This document shows positions 5,457-6,224 of a DNA stretch of 6,224 nt, one piece after another. How positions within the stretch are numbered: position 1 is the first letter of the stretch; every line of letters begins with the position of its first letter. The position numbers and the translations under genes are program-made. Below the pieces are notes generated by a model. That model saw nothing but the letters and a program-made list of their open reading frames with translations. It did no database searches and was not told the origin of the DNA. Source of the DNA: an uncultured Clostridia bacterium (GTDB taxonomy: Bacteria > Bacillota > Clostridia > Acetivibrionales > CALMWN01); contig CALMWN010000037.1 of the NCBI GenBank assembly GCA_937873555.1, positions 1 to 6,224 of the forward strand. Direction: 5' to 3'.

Positions 5457-6224
5457 TTGAAAAAAAGTGTCATGCTGGGTATGAGCGGCGGCGTTGATAG
5501 TTCTGTAGCTGCCGCCGTTTTATTGGAAAAAGGATATGATGTCATTGGAGTCACCATGCAGATATGGCCCGACAAGGGAGAGGAAAGGCTTAAAACCGAA
5601 GGCGGCTGCTGCTCGCTTTCTGCAGTTGACGATGCCAGAAGGGTGGCTGACAGGCTTGGTATCCCGTATTATGTCCTTAACTTCAAGGATGTTTTCCAGG
5701 AAAAGGTTATTGATTATTTTAAAGACGAATATTTCAAAGGGCGTACTCCTAATCCCTGTATTGCCTGCAACAGATATGTAAAGTTCGAGGCAATGCTCCA
5801 TAAGACTGTTTCTATGGGTATAGACTATGTGGCAACAGGGCACTATGCAATCATTGATTATGATGGCAGTATCAACAGGTATCTCCTCAAAAAGTCGGTC
5901 ACCGACAGGAAGGATCAGACCTATGCGTTGTACAACCTGACCCAGCAGCAGCTTTCCAGAACTCTGATGCCTATCGGTGAATATACAAAGGAGCGGGTAA
6001 GGGAAATTGCAAGGGAAATCGGATTGTCAGTTGCTACAAAACCTGACAGCCAGGAAATATGCTTTGTGGAAGACAATGACTATGGCAGGTATATCAGTGA
6101 AAATACCGATTATGAGATAATTCCCGGTGATTTTGTAGATACGAAAGGCAACAGGTTGGGAAGGCATAAGGGAATCGTGCATTATACCGTAGGACAGCGG
6201 AAAGGTCTTGGGATAGCCCTGGGA
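5457..6224 (+). CDS. mnmA: tRNA 2-thiouridine(34) synthase MnmA (3'-truncated by window end)
   Basis: ATP-dependent enzyme that activates C2 of U34 by adenylation and inserts sulfur to give s2U in tRNA Lys, Glu and Gln. Present here are 256 codons of an expected 355-365; the frame is open at the window edge, so the cut is artificial. Motifs: PP-loop GMSGGVDSS (8-16), GGCCS at 49-53, TPNPCIACN with catalytic C101 and C104, TGHYA with H129, KDQTYALYNL from K152, the second catalytic cysteine C202 in SQEICFVED, and GQRKGLGI near the cut. C101/C202 correspond to the E. coli C102/C199 pair. The start is TTG 5457, chosen by its SD. It lies 33 bases after nifU with no terminator, so it is probably in the same operon and draws persulfide sulfur from NifS. 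Confidence 0.96.
   Translation, partial: MKKSVMLGMSGGVDSSVAAAVLLEKGYDVIGVTMQIWPDKGEERLKTEGGCCSLSAVDDARRVADRLGIPYYVLNFKDVFQEKVIDYFKDEYFKGRTPNPCIACNRYVKFEAMLHKTVSMGIDYVATGHYAIIDYDGSINRYLLKKSVTDRKDQTYALYNLTQQQLSRTLMPIGEYTKERVREIAREIGLSVATKPDSQEICFVEDNDYGRYISENTDYEIIPGDFVDTKGNRLGRHKGIVHYTVGQRKGLGIALG

Noticed and set aside
5520..5843. Open frames on both strands inside the mnmA region (5520-5843 - and 5536-5781 +)
   Set aside because: They overlap the mnmA frame that begins at TTG 5457 and carries all the family motifs through to the window end.

Overview
The window reads as core-genome DNA from a low-to-moderate GC member of the Clostridia. The reasons are dense SD sequences of the AAGGAG/GGAGG type, TTG used as a start codon, AT-rich gaps, a clostridial-type NifU and an Rrf2/IscR-type regulator. 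The relatives it resembles (Acetivibrio/Ruminiclostridium-like lineages) are an inference from protein style, not from a database search. All seven genes lie on the + strand. I see no tRNA, rRNA, CRISPR array, insertion sequence, prophage or toxin-antitoxin gene.

Layout. (1) 7-1245 is glyA (serine hydroxymethyltransferase), closed by a strong intrinsic terminator at 1252-1277. (2) Directly behind it is a promoter with perfect TATAAT boxes, driving rarA (AAA+ replication/recombination ATPase, 1337-2629) and a tightly linked 63-residue two-helix membrane protein of unknown role (2648-2839). (3) 2840-3030 is non-coding. It holds a short GC-rich palindrome that looks like a dispersed REP-like repeat, several alternative hairpins, and an intrinsic terminator. 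(4) From a TTGACA promoter at 3033 onward comes an iron-sulfur/sulfur-transfer cluster: an IscR-like Rrf2 regulator (3110-3559), nifS cysteine desulfurase (3699-4886), nifU scaffold (4977-5423) and mnmA tRNA 2-thiouridylase (from 5457, cut off by the window end after 256 codons).

How they work together. NifS takes sulfur from cysteine as a persulfide. NifU receives it to build Fe-S clusters, MnmA can receive it to thiolate U34 of tRNA, and the Rrf2 regulator probably senses Fe-S status through three cysteines and represses the cluster. The DNA supports local autoregulation. A perfect 17-bp palindrome sits between the promoter and start codon of iscR, with CC-N13-GG geometry like E. coli IscR type 2 sites. 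A 16/17 inverted copy of its core lies in the iscR-nifS gap.

The order rarA - Rrf2 regulator - cysteine desulfurase - mnmA matches what I know of the Bacillus subtilis rarA-cymR-yrvO-mnmA region, with nifU added here. The locus therefore looks like an old, conserved neighbourhood rather than an accessory island. No wholly new system is evident. The most useful leads are the paired operators, the Cys/His-rich tail of NifU, the missing fourth (His) ligand position in the regulator, and the structured spacer before iscR.
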